DNA from: Tissierella_B sp964485455 | GTDB taxonomy: Bacteria > Bacillota > Clostridia > Tissierellales > Tissierellaceae | Direction of reading: 5' to 3' | Length of the DNA: 45,344 nucleotides | NCBI GenBank assembly: GCA_964485455.1 | Contig: CAZAJU010000003.1 | Coordinates: 1-45,344 of the forward strand | In this document: positions 31,515 through 39,880 of the stretch, one piece after another | How the letters are laid out: the number at the start of each line of letters is the position of its first letter | Position numbering within the stretch: the stretch's first letter is position 1 | Notes under the pieces: generated by a model | Seen by the model: the letters and a program-made list of their open reading frames with translations, nothing else | What the model was told of the DNA's origin: nothing | Databases searched by the model: none | Program-made: the position numbers and the translations under genes

Positions 31515-32747
31515 TTACTTCTTACTGCTTTTATTTAACGCAAAAGAGAAAAGTAAAGCTATCAATCCGAAAAGAATAATCATGATGAAATTAGGTGAAT
31601 AGCTACCACCAAACTTATCATATAATGCAGTTGCAATCATTGGTCCGATAATAGCTGCCGGTATCAATGAAAAGTTAGCTAAGCTGAAGTTAACAGAATA
31701 ATTTTTCGCTCCATAGAAAGTATGGATTATAGAGGATGCAATAGAAGGACAGCCTCCATAGCATGTTCCCACAGCTAGCATACCAAAAAAGATTAGAAAT
31801 ATATTGCTGCTGAAAGCACCTAATAATAAAGATGTTCCTGCTAGCATCAATAAAACATTGTTGATTACCATGGATTTAAAAAATCCGAACTTATCAAAAA
31901 TCTGGCCAAAGAATACTCTACCTAAACCATTGAATACTGAAACCATCAGCCCAAGAACTGCAGGTGCTCCAAATGATGTAGCTATTAAAGCAGCACTGTT
32001 TATAACCAACAACCCTGATGAACTAACTAATATAGCCCAGAAGAAAAAGAACCAGAACATATTAGTTTTCGCCATTTCACCAGGCGTATAATCTTTTTTT
32101 ACATGCCTAGCTGCACCTGTATCCTCTTTTTTTATGTAATGTTGAAGATCATCACTTCCCGGAACTTTCAATATAAAAGCTCCTGATAATAACACTGTGA
32201 AAATAGATATTGCAAGTACTAGAAAAGTATTCATTAAACCTATATTCTTGATTAAAACATTTACTATACTTCCAAGTATCATACCCCCAAAGCCAAATCC
32301 CATCAATAATACTCCTGATGCAAATCCTACTTTGTCTAGAAACCATTTGTTTACACTTCCAATAATGGAATTATAGCCTATTCCGACACCACTTCCACAA
32401 AAAACACCATAAAATAAATATAGGAGTTTTAAACTAGCTTGTTGGTTAGATAGGTTTAGTCTAGATAGACCAAAAAACCCCATAAATAGAAAAACTCCCG
32501 CCATTATTATGATGTATTTGCTTTTTATTCTTCTAATTAATTTACCACTAAAAAATCCCCCAAAGCAGAAGGATATCATTGAAATTGTAAATGTCAAAGA
32601 CAAATTAGACCTTGTCCAGCTAGGATAGATCTCTTTGAAAGGACCTGCAAAAATAGACCATGCATACAGTAATCCCAGGAACATAAGCATAATAGTACCA
32701 ACTATAAGATATATCCATCTTTTTTGATTAAATTCGTTTTTATGCAT
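31515..32747 (-). CDS. MFS transporter, OFA (oxalate/formate antiporter-like) family
   Basis: This 410-residue protein has about twelve hydrophobic helices. The N-terminal phrase GTIMLMFLGLLYAWSIFAGPFKE, then TFTISMISFCFGGFFSGKL and GVFCGSGVGIGYNSIIGSVNKWF, are characteristic of the OFA branch of the major facilitator superfamily. The central loop (about 205-235) is charged. ATG 32747 follows GGAGG; an ATG at 32759 overlaps that site. The substrate is unknown; organic acids are usual for this family. Confidence 0.9.
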   Translation of the reverse strand: MHKNEFNQKRWIYLIVGTIMLMFLGLLYAWSIFAGPFKEIYPSWTRSNLSLTFTISMISFCFGGFFSGKLIRRIKSKYIIIMAGVFLFMGFFGLSRLNLSNQQASLKLLYLFYGVFCGSGVGIGYNSIIGSVNKWFLDKVGFASGVLLMGFGFGGMILGSIVNVLIKNIGLMNTFLVLAISIFTVLLSGAFILKVPGSDDLQHYIKKEDTGAARHVKKDYTPGEMAKTNMFWFFFFWAILVSSSGLLVINSAALIATSFGAPAVLGLMVSVFNGLGRVFFGQIFDKFGFFKSMVINNVLLMLAGTSLLLGAFSSNIFLIFFGMLAVGTCYGGCPSIASSIIHTFYGAKNYSVNFSLANFSLIPAAIIGPMIATALYDKFGGSYSPNFIMIILFGLIALLFSFALNKSSKK

Positions 32748-33152
32748 AAAAACCTCCATTAAAAGTAAATAATTATTATCTTACCCATTTTCATTTATAT
32801 TTAAACATAATATATCAAAGTTACTCTTTTAAGTATACTATTTCTACAAAACATTTTAAATAGTGCTCATTAAATTTTTAAGCAATCATGGTATCCAAAG
32901 CATTATAACTTCCTTCTGCACTGCTTCTCTCTTAAATTATTAACATCTTATGTATCAAAAGCAAGTTAAATAAATGTAATAAAAAATACCTCCAAGTAGA
33001 TAATCTAATTTTAATTAATTAGACTGTCTACTTTGGAAGTATCATATCATTTATATCGATTGTCCCTTTTTGCTTTTAAATTGCCCTATACCCTCCTATA
33101 GCTTGAGCAAATATATGCTAATCTTTTGTTAAACATTTACTATTATACAAAA
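32748..33152. other. Intergenic stretch upstream of the MFS gene
   Basis: About 400 bases with no supported gene. It contains the terminator of the export operon (32981-33042) and presumably the MFS promoter. The remainder is featureless A+T-rich DNA to my reading. Confidence 0.6.
32975..33042 (-). terminator. Terminator of the ABC export operon
   Basis: Bases 32986-33042 fold into a long hairpin: ATACcTCCAAgTAGA pairs with TCTACTTtGGAaGTAT, and inner ATCTAATT pairs with AATTAGA. The minus strand continues into TTTTTTATT. It is 110 bases past the ATPase stop. Confidence 0.75.
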
Positions 33153-33848
33153 TTAATTTTCAGTTTTTCTAACATCTAAATTAATCCTTCCATCCCTGAC
33201 CTGAACTATTCTATCAGTTTTTTCTGCAATTCTCTGATCGTGGGTAATTACAACAAATGTAGTCTTATATTCTTGACTAATATTTCTTAGTATAGAATAT
33301 ACATTTTCTGTTGTTTCAGAGTCCAGATTTCCCGTTGGCTCATCAGCAAGAATAATCCTAGGCTTGTTTATTAATGCCCTTGCTATGGCTGCTCTTTGCT
33401 GCTGCCCTCCTGACATATCTGTAGCCTTATTGTTAGCAACCTTTGATAAACCAACAAAGTTTAAAATTTCATCAGCCCACTTGTCGACTTCCTTCGGAAC
33501 CTTATAGTTCGCAATTTTATATGGCATTAACACGTTCTCCTTAGCAGTGAACTCGGGCAAAAGATAGTGAAACTGAAAAATAAATCCAATTGTTTGGTTT
33601 CTTAAGATTGCTAGCTCCTCTTTATTTAAGGTATCTGTTCTCTTTCCACCTATATAAACTTCTCCTGAAGTTGGTTTGTCCAATGTTCCCATAATATTTA
33701 GCATTGTGGATTTTCCACTACCAGACTCCCCTATTATGGAGTTAAAGCTGCTTTCTTCAAAGGATATATTTATATCATAAAGTACTTGAGTTTTTATTTT
33801 TTCTCCATATATTTTATTAATATTCTTAAGTTCTATAATATTAGCCAT
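33153..33848 (-). CDS. ABC transporter ATPase, LolD/MacB type
   Basis: This 231-residue protein has Walker A GESGSGKSTMLN (about 38-49), a Q-loop FIFQFHYLLPEFTAKENV, the signature DMSGGQQQRAAIARAL, Walker B RIILADEPTGNLDSET and the switch VITHDQRIAEKTDRI. The LPEFTAKENVLMP phrase is typical of LolD/MacB-type ATPases that pair with FtsX-like permeases. Its ATG lies eight bases inside the permease gene, so the two are coupled. It is the last gene of the adaptor-B12 protein-permease-ATPase operon. Confidence 0.96.
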   Translation of the reverse strand: MANIIELKNINKIYGEKIKTQVLYDINISFEESSFNSIIGESGSGKSTMLNIMGTLDKPTSGEVYIGGKRTDTLNKEELAILRNQTIGFIFQFHYLLPEFTAKENVLMPYKIANYKVPKEVDKWADEILNFVGLSKVANNKATDMSGGQQQRAAIARALINKPRIILADEPTGNLDSETTENVYSILRNISQEYKTTFVVITHDQRIAEKTDRIVQVRDGRINLDVRKTEN

Positions 33849-34998
33849 TTTTAATTACCTCAATTGGATTAAGTCTAGAAGTGATTCTAGCTGGTATTAA
33901 TGATGCTATTGATGCAGTTAAAATTGCAACTAATCCTGAAACAGCTATAAACCCTTGGTTTAAATAAACAGGAACAACAGGGCTACCATCTGGTCTAACG
34001 GCAAACTTAGTAAACATAACTAACAATCCTATGCCTAAACCTATTCCTAATATAGCTCCCAAAACACCAAGCATCAAACCTTGAAAAACAAAGATTAAAC
34101 TTGCATCCTTATCTTTTATTCCCATTGCCTTAAGAATTCCAATCTGCTTAGATCTTTGAACAACAGAAATAGCAAGAACACTTGATATACCAAGCAAAAC
34201 AGAAACCAAAACAAATACCTGTATCATATAACTAGATACACTTTGACCATTTAAACCACTTAATAGTGATTGATTCAAATCCTTCCAGTTATCAACCTTA
34301 ACTTCATTATTTGATATTGTATAGGCAACCTGTTTAGATATTTCATCTGCTCTAAAAACATCATCTACCTGCATTTCTATCGAAGTTATTCCATCGGCTG
34401 AAAGTATACCTTCCGCAGTTTCTAAATCCATTACAACCCAAGTGTCATTGATGGAGGACACCCCTAAATCGAATAATCCTGTAACCTTTAGCCTATATAT
34501 GCCTCCATTGGTTGTTATCAAAGTTATTTCATCATCAATGGTTTTGTTGGATTTTAAAGCAAGTTCCTTTCCTATCAATACTTCTCCTCTTTTTTCGGGT
34601 ACTCTTCCTAGATACAAATTACTTTTGAATTTATAAATTTTATCAGCATTTTCTAAAATAAATCCCCTAATTAGTACAGAATCACTATCGCTATCATAAC
34701 TAATTGAAGCAGGACCATTTAACGAGGGGGAAACGTATAGTACTTCCAGACTACTTATTTGTGATTCATATACTGTTCTTTCCCAATCCCTTATAGTTTT
34801 TGTATCATCAATGGGAGATATGGTAATATGAGAGCTACTTCCTATGGTTGTATCAATCAAATTTATTTGAAGTCCTTGAATAAGAGAGCCTATAAATATT
34901 TGAACAGCAACACCTACAGAAATTCCAAGTGCTATTAATAATGTTTGTCCTTTTCCAGATTTTAAGAACCTTAGGGCAATATCAAATGCTAATCTCAT
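33841..34998 (-). CDS. FtsX/MacB-type ABC permease
   Basis: This 385-residue protein has one N-terminal helix (about 17-36), a large extracellular MacB-type domain (about 40-260, with YLGRVPEKRGEVLIGKELA), and three C-terminal helices in the FtsX domain (LGISSVLAISVVQRSKQIGILKAMGIKDKDASLIFVFQG at about 275-313 is the family hallmark). The gene overlaps the end of the B12-binding protein gene. I take ATG 34998, spaced correctly from AAAGGG. Earlier in-frame starts (35007, 35004) lie too close to that site. Confidence 0.92.
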   Translation of the reverse strand: MRLAFDIALRFLKSGKGQTLLIALGISVGVAVQIFIGSLIQGLQINLIDTTIGSSSHITISPIDDTKTIRDWERTVYESQISSLEVLYVSPSLNGPASISYDSDSDSVLIRGFILENADKIYKFKSNLYLGRVPEKRGEVLIGKELALKSNKTIDDEITLITTNGGIYRLKVTGLFDLGVSSINDTWVVMDLETAEGILSADGITSIEMQVDDVFRADEISKQVAYTISNNEVKVDNWKDLNQSLLSGLNGQSVSSYMIQVFVLVSVLLGISSVLAISVVQRSKQIGILKAMGIKDKDASLIFVFQGLMLGVLGAILGIGLGIGLLVMFTKFAVRPDGSPVVPVYLNQGFIAVSGLVAILTASIASLIPARITSRLNPIEVIKNG

Positions 34999-35632
34999 CC
35001 GCATCACCCTTTCTTAAGTTAACAATATCCTGGTAACTTTCAAGATAAATGTCTCCTCCAATGTCTTTTATTAAATTGCGATTGGCTTTAAATGCATTGC
35101 CTCCCACTATCACTTTAATTGATTTATAGATCTCTTTTACCTTTTCTATCATTTTTTGCGCCTCAAATAATATATAATAATCAGTTACACTTAAGGCTAA
35201 ATAATCTGGGTAAATTTTTTCAACTGCCTTGAACACCTGCTCCCTTGGAGTATTCGCACCAATAAATATTGTTTTATATCCATTTAAGCTAAAAAAATCT
35301 TCAATCATTCTTAAACCTATTTCATGAAGTTCATTTTCCGGGCATACAAGCAACACTGTTAAACCATTAGGTTTTACTTTCTTTTTTTCCTTTATTACAA
35401 AGGGATATACGCATTCAACAATTTTTCTTATTATGGCAGTTCTTACATGTTCTCTCCTAATATTGTCCTCATCTTTACAATTATCAATAATATATAAAGA
35501 AGGTCGCAATATTTCCTCATACAAAAAAGGTATGGTAAACTCTCCTTTTTCAAGAGCTTCAAAAGCTAATTCAATGCATTTATCTTTATTTTCTTCATCT
35601 AAAAATTCTAATAAGGCTGATTTATAATCCAT
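34982..35632 (-). CDS. Cobalamin-binding domain protein inside an ABC export operon
   Basis: This 216-residue soluble protein has a four-helix cap (about 1-80, FEALEKGEFTIPFLYEEILRPSLYIIDNC) and a Rossmann-like B12 domain (about 90-205). The lower axial ligand motif is present as E-L-H-E-I-G (His103, with Glu in place of the usual Asp of DxHxxG). Partner glycines appear in KVIVGGNAF and DIGGDIYLES. It resembles the sensor half of CarH-type regulators without the DNA-binding head. The gene sits between adaptor and permease: AGGAGG overlaps the adaptor stop, and its own end overlaps the permease start. Function in the exporter is unknown. Confidence 0.88.
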   Translation of the reverse strand: MDYKSALLEFLDEENKDKCIELAFEALEKGEFTIPFLYEEILRPSLYIIDNCKDEDNIRREHVRTAIIRKIVECVYPFVIKEKKKVKPNGLTVLLVCPENELHEIGLRMIEDFFSLNGYKTIFIGANTPREQVFKAVEKIYPDYLALSVTDYYILFEAQKMIEKVKEIYKSIKVIVGGNAFKANRNLIKDIGGDIYLESYQDIVNLRKGDADEISI

Positions 35633-35641
35633 AGCTCCTCC

Positions 35642-36898
35642 TTATTCCACTATCTTTACAGTCATACCTTCAACTAAATCTATAGAAGGATTAAGAACAA
35701 CTACCGCATTTTCTTTTATACCATTCACAATATTTATTAGATAACCATTTGATATTCCTGTTTCAACAAATACCTTTTTTGTAATATTTTCTTCAACTAC
35801 AAAAACAAATTCTTTATCATCTTCTTTTTTTACACTTTCATTTTTTACTATAACTAGATTATCCTGCTTATCCAGTATAACATTAGCCTTTCCTTCATAG
35901 CCAAATACGATTGAATCATCCGGATTTGAAATTTGAATTTTTATTTCAACTTTAGGCTCAGTTCCTCCATCTTCTACAGTAGCAACCTTAGAAATATAAT
36001 TTACGCTTCCTTTATATTCCTTATTTAACCCATCTATTGTTACAATAGCATCCATACCTTCCTTAATTAATGCTGCATCCTCCTGATTTACTTGAGCTTT
36101 AAACTCATAGGAATCAGCACCATATATGGTTATTCTCTGCCCCGATAATGTTTTTTCAGACTCATCTAATGGAAATTCCGTTAGAAATCCTGTAGTTGAC
36201 GAATAAATCTTAGCATCTTTGAAATTATTGTTTAAAGTTTCAATATCTAGCTTAGCCTTTTCAATTTCTCTTTGTAATGAAGCTATCTTCTCTTTTCTAT
36301 CAACTTCATTCTTATTGTAATTAACTGTCGCATCATTTAGTGCTAATTCAGCCTTTTTAAGGCTATTAGCTAACTTATTTACTTGTGTAATATGGTTGTC
36401 CAGCTCTGATTTACTCACAGCACCAGCTTCATAAAGTTTTTTTGCTTTTTCTAAGTCATCATTTGCAGTTTTTAAATCTGATTGAGCCATTAAATATTCT
36501 TCCTTGCTCTTTTCTAAAGCGTTACTTAATACAATTTTAGTACTTTCGTCGTTGGATAAGGTATTTAATTCTGCATTAAGGTCCTCTAAGTTAATCCTAG
36601 CCTTTTGAATTGACAAATCAATATCCCTTGTATCAAATTCTACTAAAAGCTGATTCTCCTCCACAAAATCATTTTCTTTAACATTTGTTTTTATAACTTC
36701 CCAATTTGGTTCTATAGGTATAATTTCTACATCATTTGAATCCACAATCCCTGATATTTCGATGTTCTTTGTTATACTTCCTTTATAGCTTTTCATTGTA
36801 CTTACATCCAATACCTCCTCCTTGTTTAGGAAGAAATAACTAGCGGCAGCTATTACAACTACAAATACCAATAAAATAAGATATTTACTTTTTTTCAT
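35642..36898 (-). CDS. Membrane fusion/adaptor protein (HlyD/MacA type)
   Basis: This 418-residue protein has a signal-anchor at 5-23 (YLILLVFVVVIAAASYFFL). A barrel-sandwich half-motif follows (about 45-85, EIIPIEPNWEVIKTNVKENDFVEENQLLVEFD), then a long coiled coil (about 85-215), and beta-barrel and C-terminal domains. It links the ABC permease to the wall or exterior in Gram-positive MacAB-like systems. GAGGGGG precedes the ATG. It is the first gene of the operon. Confidence 0.92.
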   Translation of the reverse strand: MKKSKYLILLVFVVVIAAASYFFLNKEEVLDVSTMKSYKGSITKNIEISGIVDSNDVEIIPIEPNWEVIKTNVKENDFVEENQLLVEFDTRDIDLSIQKARINLEDLNAELNTLSNDESTKIVLSNALEKSKEEYLMAQSDLKTANDDLEKAKKLYEAGAVSKSELDNHITQVNKLANSLKKAELALNDATVNYNKNEVDRKEKIASLQREIEKAKLDIETLNNNFKDAKIYSSTTGFLTEFPLDESEKTLSGQRITIYGADSYEFKAQVNQEDAALIKEGMDAIVTIDGLNKEYKGSVNYISKVATVEDGGTEPKVEIKIQISNPDDSIVFGYEGKANVILDKQDNLVIVKNESVKKEDDKEFVFVVEENITKKVFVETGISNGYLINIVNGIKENAVVVLNPSIDLVEGMTVKIVE

Positions 36899-37125
36899 AC
36901 AATCCCCCTCAATATAATTCCTGTTCTAAATATTATCTCATTGATAGATTTTTCTTCTATTATAACTTAATACCTGTATCGTGTGTATTTATGCCCCATT
37001 ATATTGTCTTTAAAACAAATATTCAAGCTTTAAAATTCGAAAATTGGCTAAATAGGTTTGTTCTCATGAGTAAAATATCGAATTAATTGCATACTATTAA
37101 TAACAAGATTATTAAGGAGGTATTT

Positions 37126-37338
37126 ATGGCTGTTATTACAGGTACAGTTAAGTGGTTTAATATTGAAAAAGGATTTGGATTTATATCAGCCGAGAACGGT
37201 GAAGAAGTATTCGTGCATCATTCAAATATAAAAGAAAAAGGTCCCAATAGAGATTTACATGAGGGAGAAAGTGTAAGTTTCGATATTCAACAAGCTGAAA
37301 AAGGTCCTACGGCAATAAATGTTCAAAAAATGAATTAA
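37126..37338 (+). CDS. Cold shock protein (CspA family)
   Basis: This 70-residue single cold-shock domain has the RNA-binding motifs KGFGFISAE (RNP1) and VFVHHSN (RNP2), and starts GTVKWFN. AAGGAGG is six bases before the ATG at 37126. These proteins melt RNA secondary structure. The leader from about 37040 is long enough for regulation, but I see no clear cold box. Confidence 0.97.
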   Translation: MAVITGTVKWFNIEKGFGFISAENGEEVFVHHSNIKEKGPNRDLHEGESVSFDIQQAEKGPTAINVQKMN

Positions 37339-37341
37339 TAC

Positions 37342-37378
37342 AAATGAGGGTAGCCCAGACGGACTATCCTCATTTATT
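37342..37378. terminator. Terminator after the cold shock gene
   Basis: AAATGAGGgTAG and CTAtCCTCATTT (37342-37353 and 37364-37375) form a stem with one mismatch around CCCAGACGGA. It lies between convergent genes. Confidence 0.8.
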
Positions 37379-37409
37379 TAAATTTAGAAAATTGCTAAAA
37401 ACTTAGCTC

Positions 37410-37640
37410 TTAAAAATTCATGAATTCATCAATTTTATCAATATCCAATCCTATCACCACATTATCATCGATTAAAAAAGTCGGCACTTTATTAATTCCT
37501 CTTTTAATTAGCTCTTTAAATGCATCCTTGTTTTTATTTACATCTTTTTCTTCCAATATATATCCCTTATTCTGAAGGAACTCCCTCGCAGATATACAGC
37601 GTGGTCATGATTCAACTGTTAACATAATAATTTTTTTCAT
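37410..37640 (-). CDS. Glutaredoxin-like selenoprotein (UxxC), short form
   Basis: This 76-residue frame runs from ATG 37640 (AGGAG nine bases upstream) with one TGA at 37607-37605, residue 12. The context is LTVESUPRCISAREFL, a U-P-R-C redox motif. The remainder, EEKDVNKNKDAFKELIKRGINKVPTFLIDDNVVIGLD, matches the glutaredoxin fold with the cis-Pro (VPTF). It is a paralogue of the longer protein at 23052-23390 but ends without the zinc ribbon. The codon position of Sec is identical in both. A gene caller treating TGA as stop would miss it entirely. Confidence 0.92.
37575..37607 (-). promoter_or_regulatory. UGA(Sec) and predicted SECIS hairpin, short glutaredoxin gene
   Basis: Seventeen bases after the TGA, GAGG (37587-37584) pairs with CCTT (37578-37575) around the loop GAGTT. 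The stem is short, but the loop start GAGU and its distance from the UGA match the other two predicted elements. Confidence 0.55.
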
Positions 37641-37702
37641 GAAAGCTCACTCCTATTATTAATAGTAATCCATGCCGAAACAAAATAGCCATCCCTACCC
37701 TT

Positions 37703-37831
37703 TTAACTGTTCTTATTTATGTAGATATTTAGTGCCTGTGCTGCTTTAAAAGAAGTATGAATAAGTGCTATATAAAGCATTATTTCCATTACAGTTTTTA
37801 TTGTTTCTAATGTTACCCCTAGATAACTCAT
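37703..37831 (-). CDS. Possible 42-residue amphipathic/membrane peptide
   Basis: The ORF from ATG 37831, with AAGGGGG nine bases upstream, encodes MSYLGVTLETIKTVMEIMLY followed by IALIHTSFKAAQALNIYINK and NS. It is short, hydrophobic and helical in character. It lies 62 bases upstream of the short seleno-glutaredoxin gene on the same strand and could share its transcript. No family is recognised. Confidence 0.45.
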   Translation of the reverse strand: MSYLGVTLETIKTVMEIMLYIALIHTSFKAAQALNIYINKNS

Positions 37832-38193
37832 TTTTAAATACCCCCTTGTAGCTACCTATTAAATTAATACTCATATCATATCATTTGCTATTTTACATCG
37901 CAATATTTAACCTATCCTGAACAAGGTTATAAAAAGGTGAAATGTCCCCAATTCTAAAACTATAAAATCGTTGCGGTGTGTGATGTCTTGTTTCACAAGA
38001 CTTTTAATGCCTAAATCACTCACCTCGTTGCAGCAGTGCTTGAGATTCCTGCAAGCATTCAATCGATGCTTAAATCAAATTAGCTCTATACAAAATTGAT
38101 AATTTTCGACAAATATGATATTCTATAATCAATAATTCTATAAACTTATGGAGTCCACTAACCCAATAGTATATATAGCAGTGGGGTGATAAA
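37832..38193. other. Intergenic region with clustered inverted repeats
   Basis: In about 360 bases before the sigma-54 activator I see no gene, but several nested inverted repeats. These are GGTGTGTGAT/ATCACTCACC (37975-37984, 38015-38024) enclosing GTCTTGT/ACAAGAC (37985-37991, 37995-38001), then TTGCAG/CTGCAA (38028-38033, 38049-38054) and AAGCAT/ATGCTT (38053-38058, 38066-38071). The block is less A+T-rich than its surroundings. It could be a structured RNA, or the remnant of a mobile repeat. Confidence 0.45.
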
Positions 38194-39606
38194 TTGAAAG
38201 AAGATATTAAGTACTGGAAAGATAAATACGAAAATATAAAAAAACAATACGAAGAGTTAGAAAATGTAGTTAACTTAGCTATTGATCATGTAACAATTGC
38301 AGATGGTAATGGCATTTTTACTAAAGTAAGTAAAGGATCTTTGGAACGCACTGGTCTCTTGGAAGAAGAAATTCTTGGCAAATCAGCATTTGACTTGGAA
38401 GAACAAGGCTATTTTGATAAATCGTCTACAGCTGAGGTTCTTAGAAGAAAACAAAAGGTAAGATTTATTCAAAAGATAAAAGGAGACAAGGTAATACTAG
38501 TAGCTGGGTATCCTTTTTTTGATGATAATAATAATATTACTAAGGTAATAAACATATCCTATGATATCACAGAAAAAACAGCTTTGGAAAAACAGTTATT
38601 AGAAACTGAATCTACCCTTCAATGGTATAAAAACGAAGTGCAGCTAAGGTCTCAAAGAAACACTGCCATTCAAACTGAAAACAAAATTATGGCAACTATT
38701 AAAGAGCTGTTAAATTCCTTTGCAAACAAGGATATTCTTATACTCTTATTAGGAGACACAGGTGTAGGTAAAAACTATACTGCTAATTATATTCATAGTA
38801 TCAGTAAGAGAAAAAAAGAACCTTTTATATCTATTAACTGTGGAGCTATACCTGAGAACCTAATGGAATCAGAGCTATTTGGTTATGAAAAAGGGTCCTT
38901 TACAGGAGCTCTAAATCAAGGTAAAGAAGGCTTATTTCAAATAGCAGGAAACGGAACATTGTTTCTTGATGAAATAGCAGAATTGCCCCTTGGATTACAA
39001 GTAAAATTACTAACTGTCTTAGATGAAAGAAAGTTTAGAAAAATAGGTGGTCATGAAGAAATTGAATTGAAAGCTCGTATAATTGTAGCGACTAATAAGG
39101 ATTTAGTGGAATGTGTTAAGAATGGTACATTTAGAGAGGATTTATATTATAGAATAAATATCCTTCCTATTAGAATACCTTCTTTAGTAGAAAGAAGAGA
39201 AGATATTCCAACATTAGTTGATAGCTTCTTAAAAATTTACAATGAAAAATATGAATTTGATAAGAAGATTTCCCCTGCTGCATACGAGTCATTATTACAT
39301 TATAATTATCCAGGAAATATAAGAGAGCTGAAGAATATAATGGAAAGGTTGGTTATTATAGGCTCAGATTCTGAGCTTACCTCTGAAGATGTACAAAAGG
39401 TTATTAACTTTAGACGACCTTCTCAAGAAAATAATGAAAATACGGAAATTCAAATAGCTCCATTAAAAGAAGCTGTTGCTAATTTTGAAAAACAACTGTT
39501 AATTGAAGTCGCTAAAAAATATAAAAGTACGAGAGAACAAGCAATGGCATTAGGAGTCGATCAATCAACAATCGTCAAAAAGCGTCAGAAATATTCAATA
39601 AAGTGA
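38194..39606 (+). CDS. Sigma-54-dependent transcription activator with PAS sensor
   Basis: This 470-residue protein has an N-terminal coiled stretch, a PAS domain (about 20-130; NLAIDHVTIADGNGIFTKVSKG), an AAA+ domain (about 165-395) and a C-terminal helix-turn-helix (about 440-468; STREQAMALGVDQSTIVKKRQKY). The AAA+ part has Walker A GDTGVGK (187-193), the sigma-54 contact loop as GSFTGA (234-239, variant of GAFTGA) and Walker B LFLDE (256-260). The start is TTG 38194 after GTGGGGTGAT. The gene ends directly at tandem palindromes and a consensus -24/-12 promoter, so it very likely drives the operon from 39881. The PAS ligand is unknown. Confidence 0.95.
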   Translation: MKEDIKYWKDKYENIKKQYEELENVVNLAIDHVTIADGNGIFTKVSKGSLERTGLLEEEILGKSAFDLEEQGYFDKSSTAEVLRRKQKVRFIQKIKGDKVILVAGYPFFDDNNNITKVINISYDITEKTALEKQLLETESTLQWYKNEVQLRSQRNTAIQTENKIMATIKELLNSFANKDILILLLGDTGVGKNYTANYIHSISKRKKEPFISINCGAIPENLMESELFGYEKGSFTGALNQGKEGLFQIAGNGTLFLDEIAELPLGLQVKLLTVLDERKFRKIGGHEEIELKARIIVATNKDLVECVKNGTFREDLYYRINILPIRIPSLVERREDIPTLVDSFLKIYNEKYEFDKKISPAAYESLLHYNYPGNIRELKNIMERLVIIGSDSELTSEDVQKVINFRRPSQENNENTEIQIAPLKEAVANFEKQLLIEVAKKYKSTREQAMALGVDQSTIVKKRQKYSIK

Positions 39607-39641
39607 TGATTTATTTCATCGTTGATGACTATTTTCATCAA
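39604..39641 (+). promoter_or_regulatory. Tandem palindromes, probable upstream activator site
   Basis: GATGA-N6-TCATC occurs at 39605-39620 and again at 39624-39639, starts 19 bases apart (nearly two helical turns). The second copy extends to TTGATGA-N6-TCATCAA. They lie about 85-120 bases upstream of the -24 box, the usual place for an enhancer bound by a sigma-54 activator. Confidence 0.75.
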
Positions 39642-39672
39642 TGGAATAACTATAAACAAATTTAATACTATT

Positions 39673-39724
39673 AAAAAAGATTATAAAATCAACTGATTTA
39701 GCTATTGATTCTATAATCTTTTTT
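39673..39724 (+). terminator. Terminator of the activator gene
   Basis: AAAAAAGATTATA (39673-39685) pairs with TATAATCTTTTTT (39712-39724), with inner ATCAA/TTGAT. The U run ends two bases before the -24 element of the next promoter. Confidence 0.75.
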
Positions 39725-39725
39725 G

Positions 39726-39742
39726 TTGGCACGCAACTTGCA
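39726..39742 (+). promoter_or_regulatory. Sigma-54 (-24/-12) promoter of the hydrolase operon
   Basis: TTGGCAC (39726-39732) and TTGCA (39738-39742) have exactly ten bases between the invariant GG and GC, matching the TGGCAC-N5-TTGCA consensus at every position. Transcription should start near 39754, leaving a leader of about 127 bases. Confidence 0.93.
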
Positions 39743-39880
39743 TATTAAATAAGCAGCGAGAAAATTTGTCCTCTCACTAATTCATATGTTTTATGCAAAC
39801 GTTTCATAAGTATCGTAGCCAATATATAGTATGTATTGAGATAAATTTCGATACTTAACAATTTAAATTGAGGAGGTGAA

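Noticed and set aside
37841..38193. A CRISPR array or direct-repeat cluster before the sigma-54 activator
   Set aside because: The repeats are inverted and unequal, with no regular spacer pattern; no cas genes are present.
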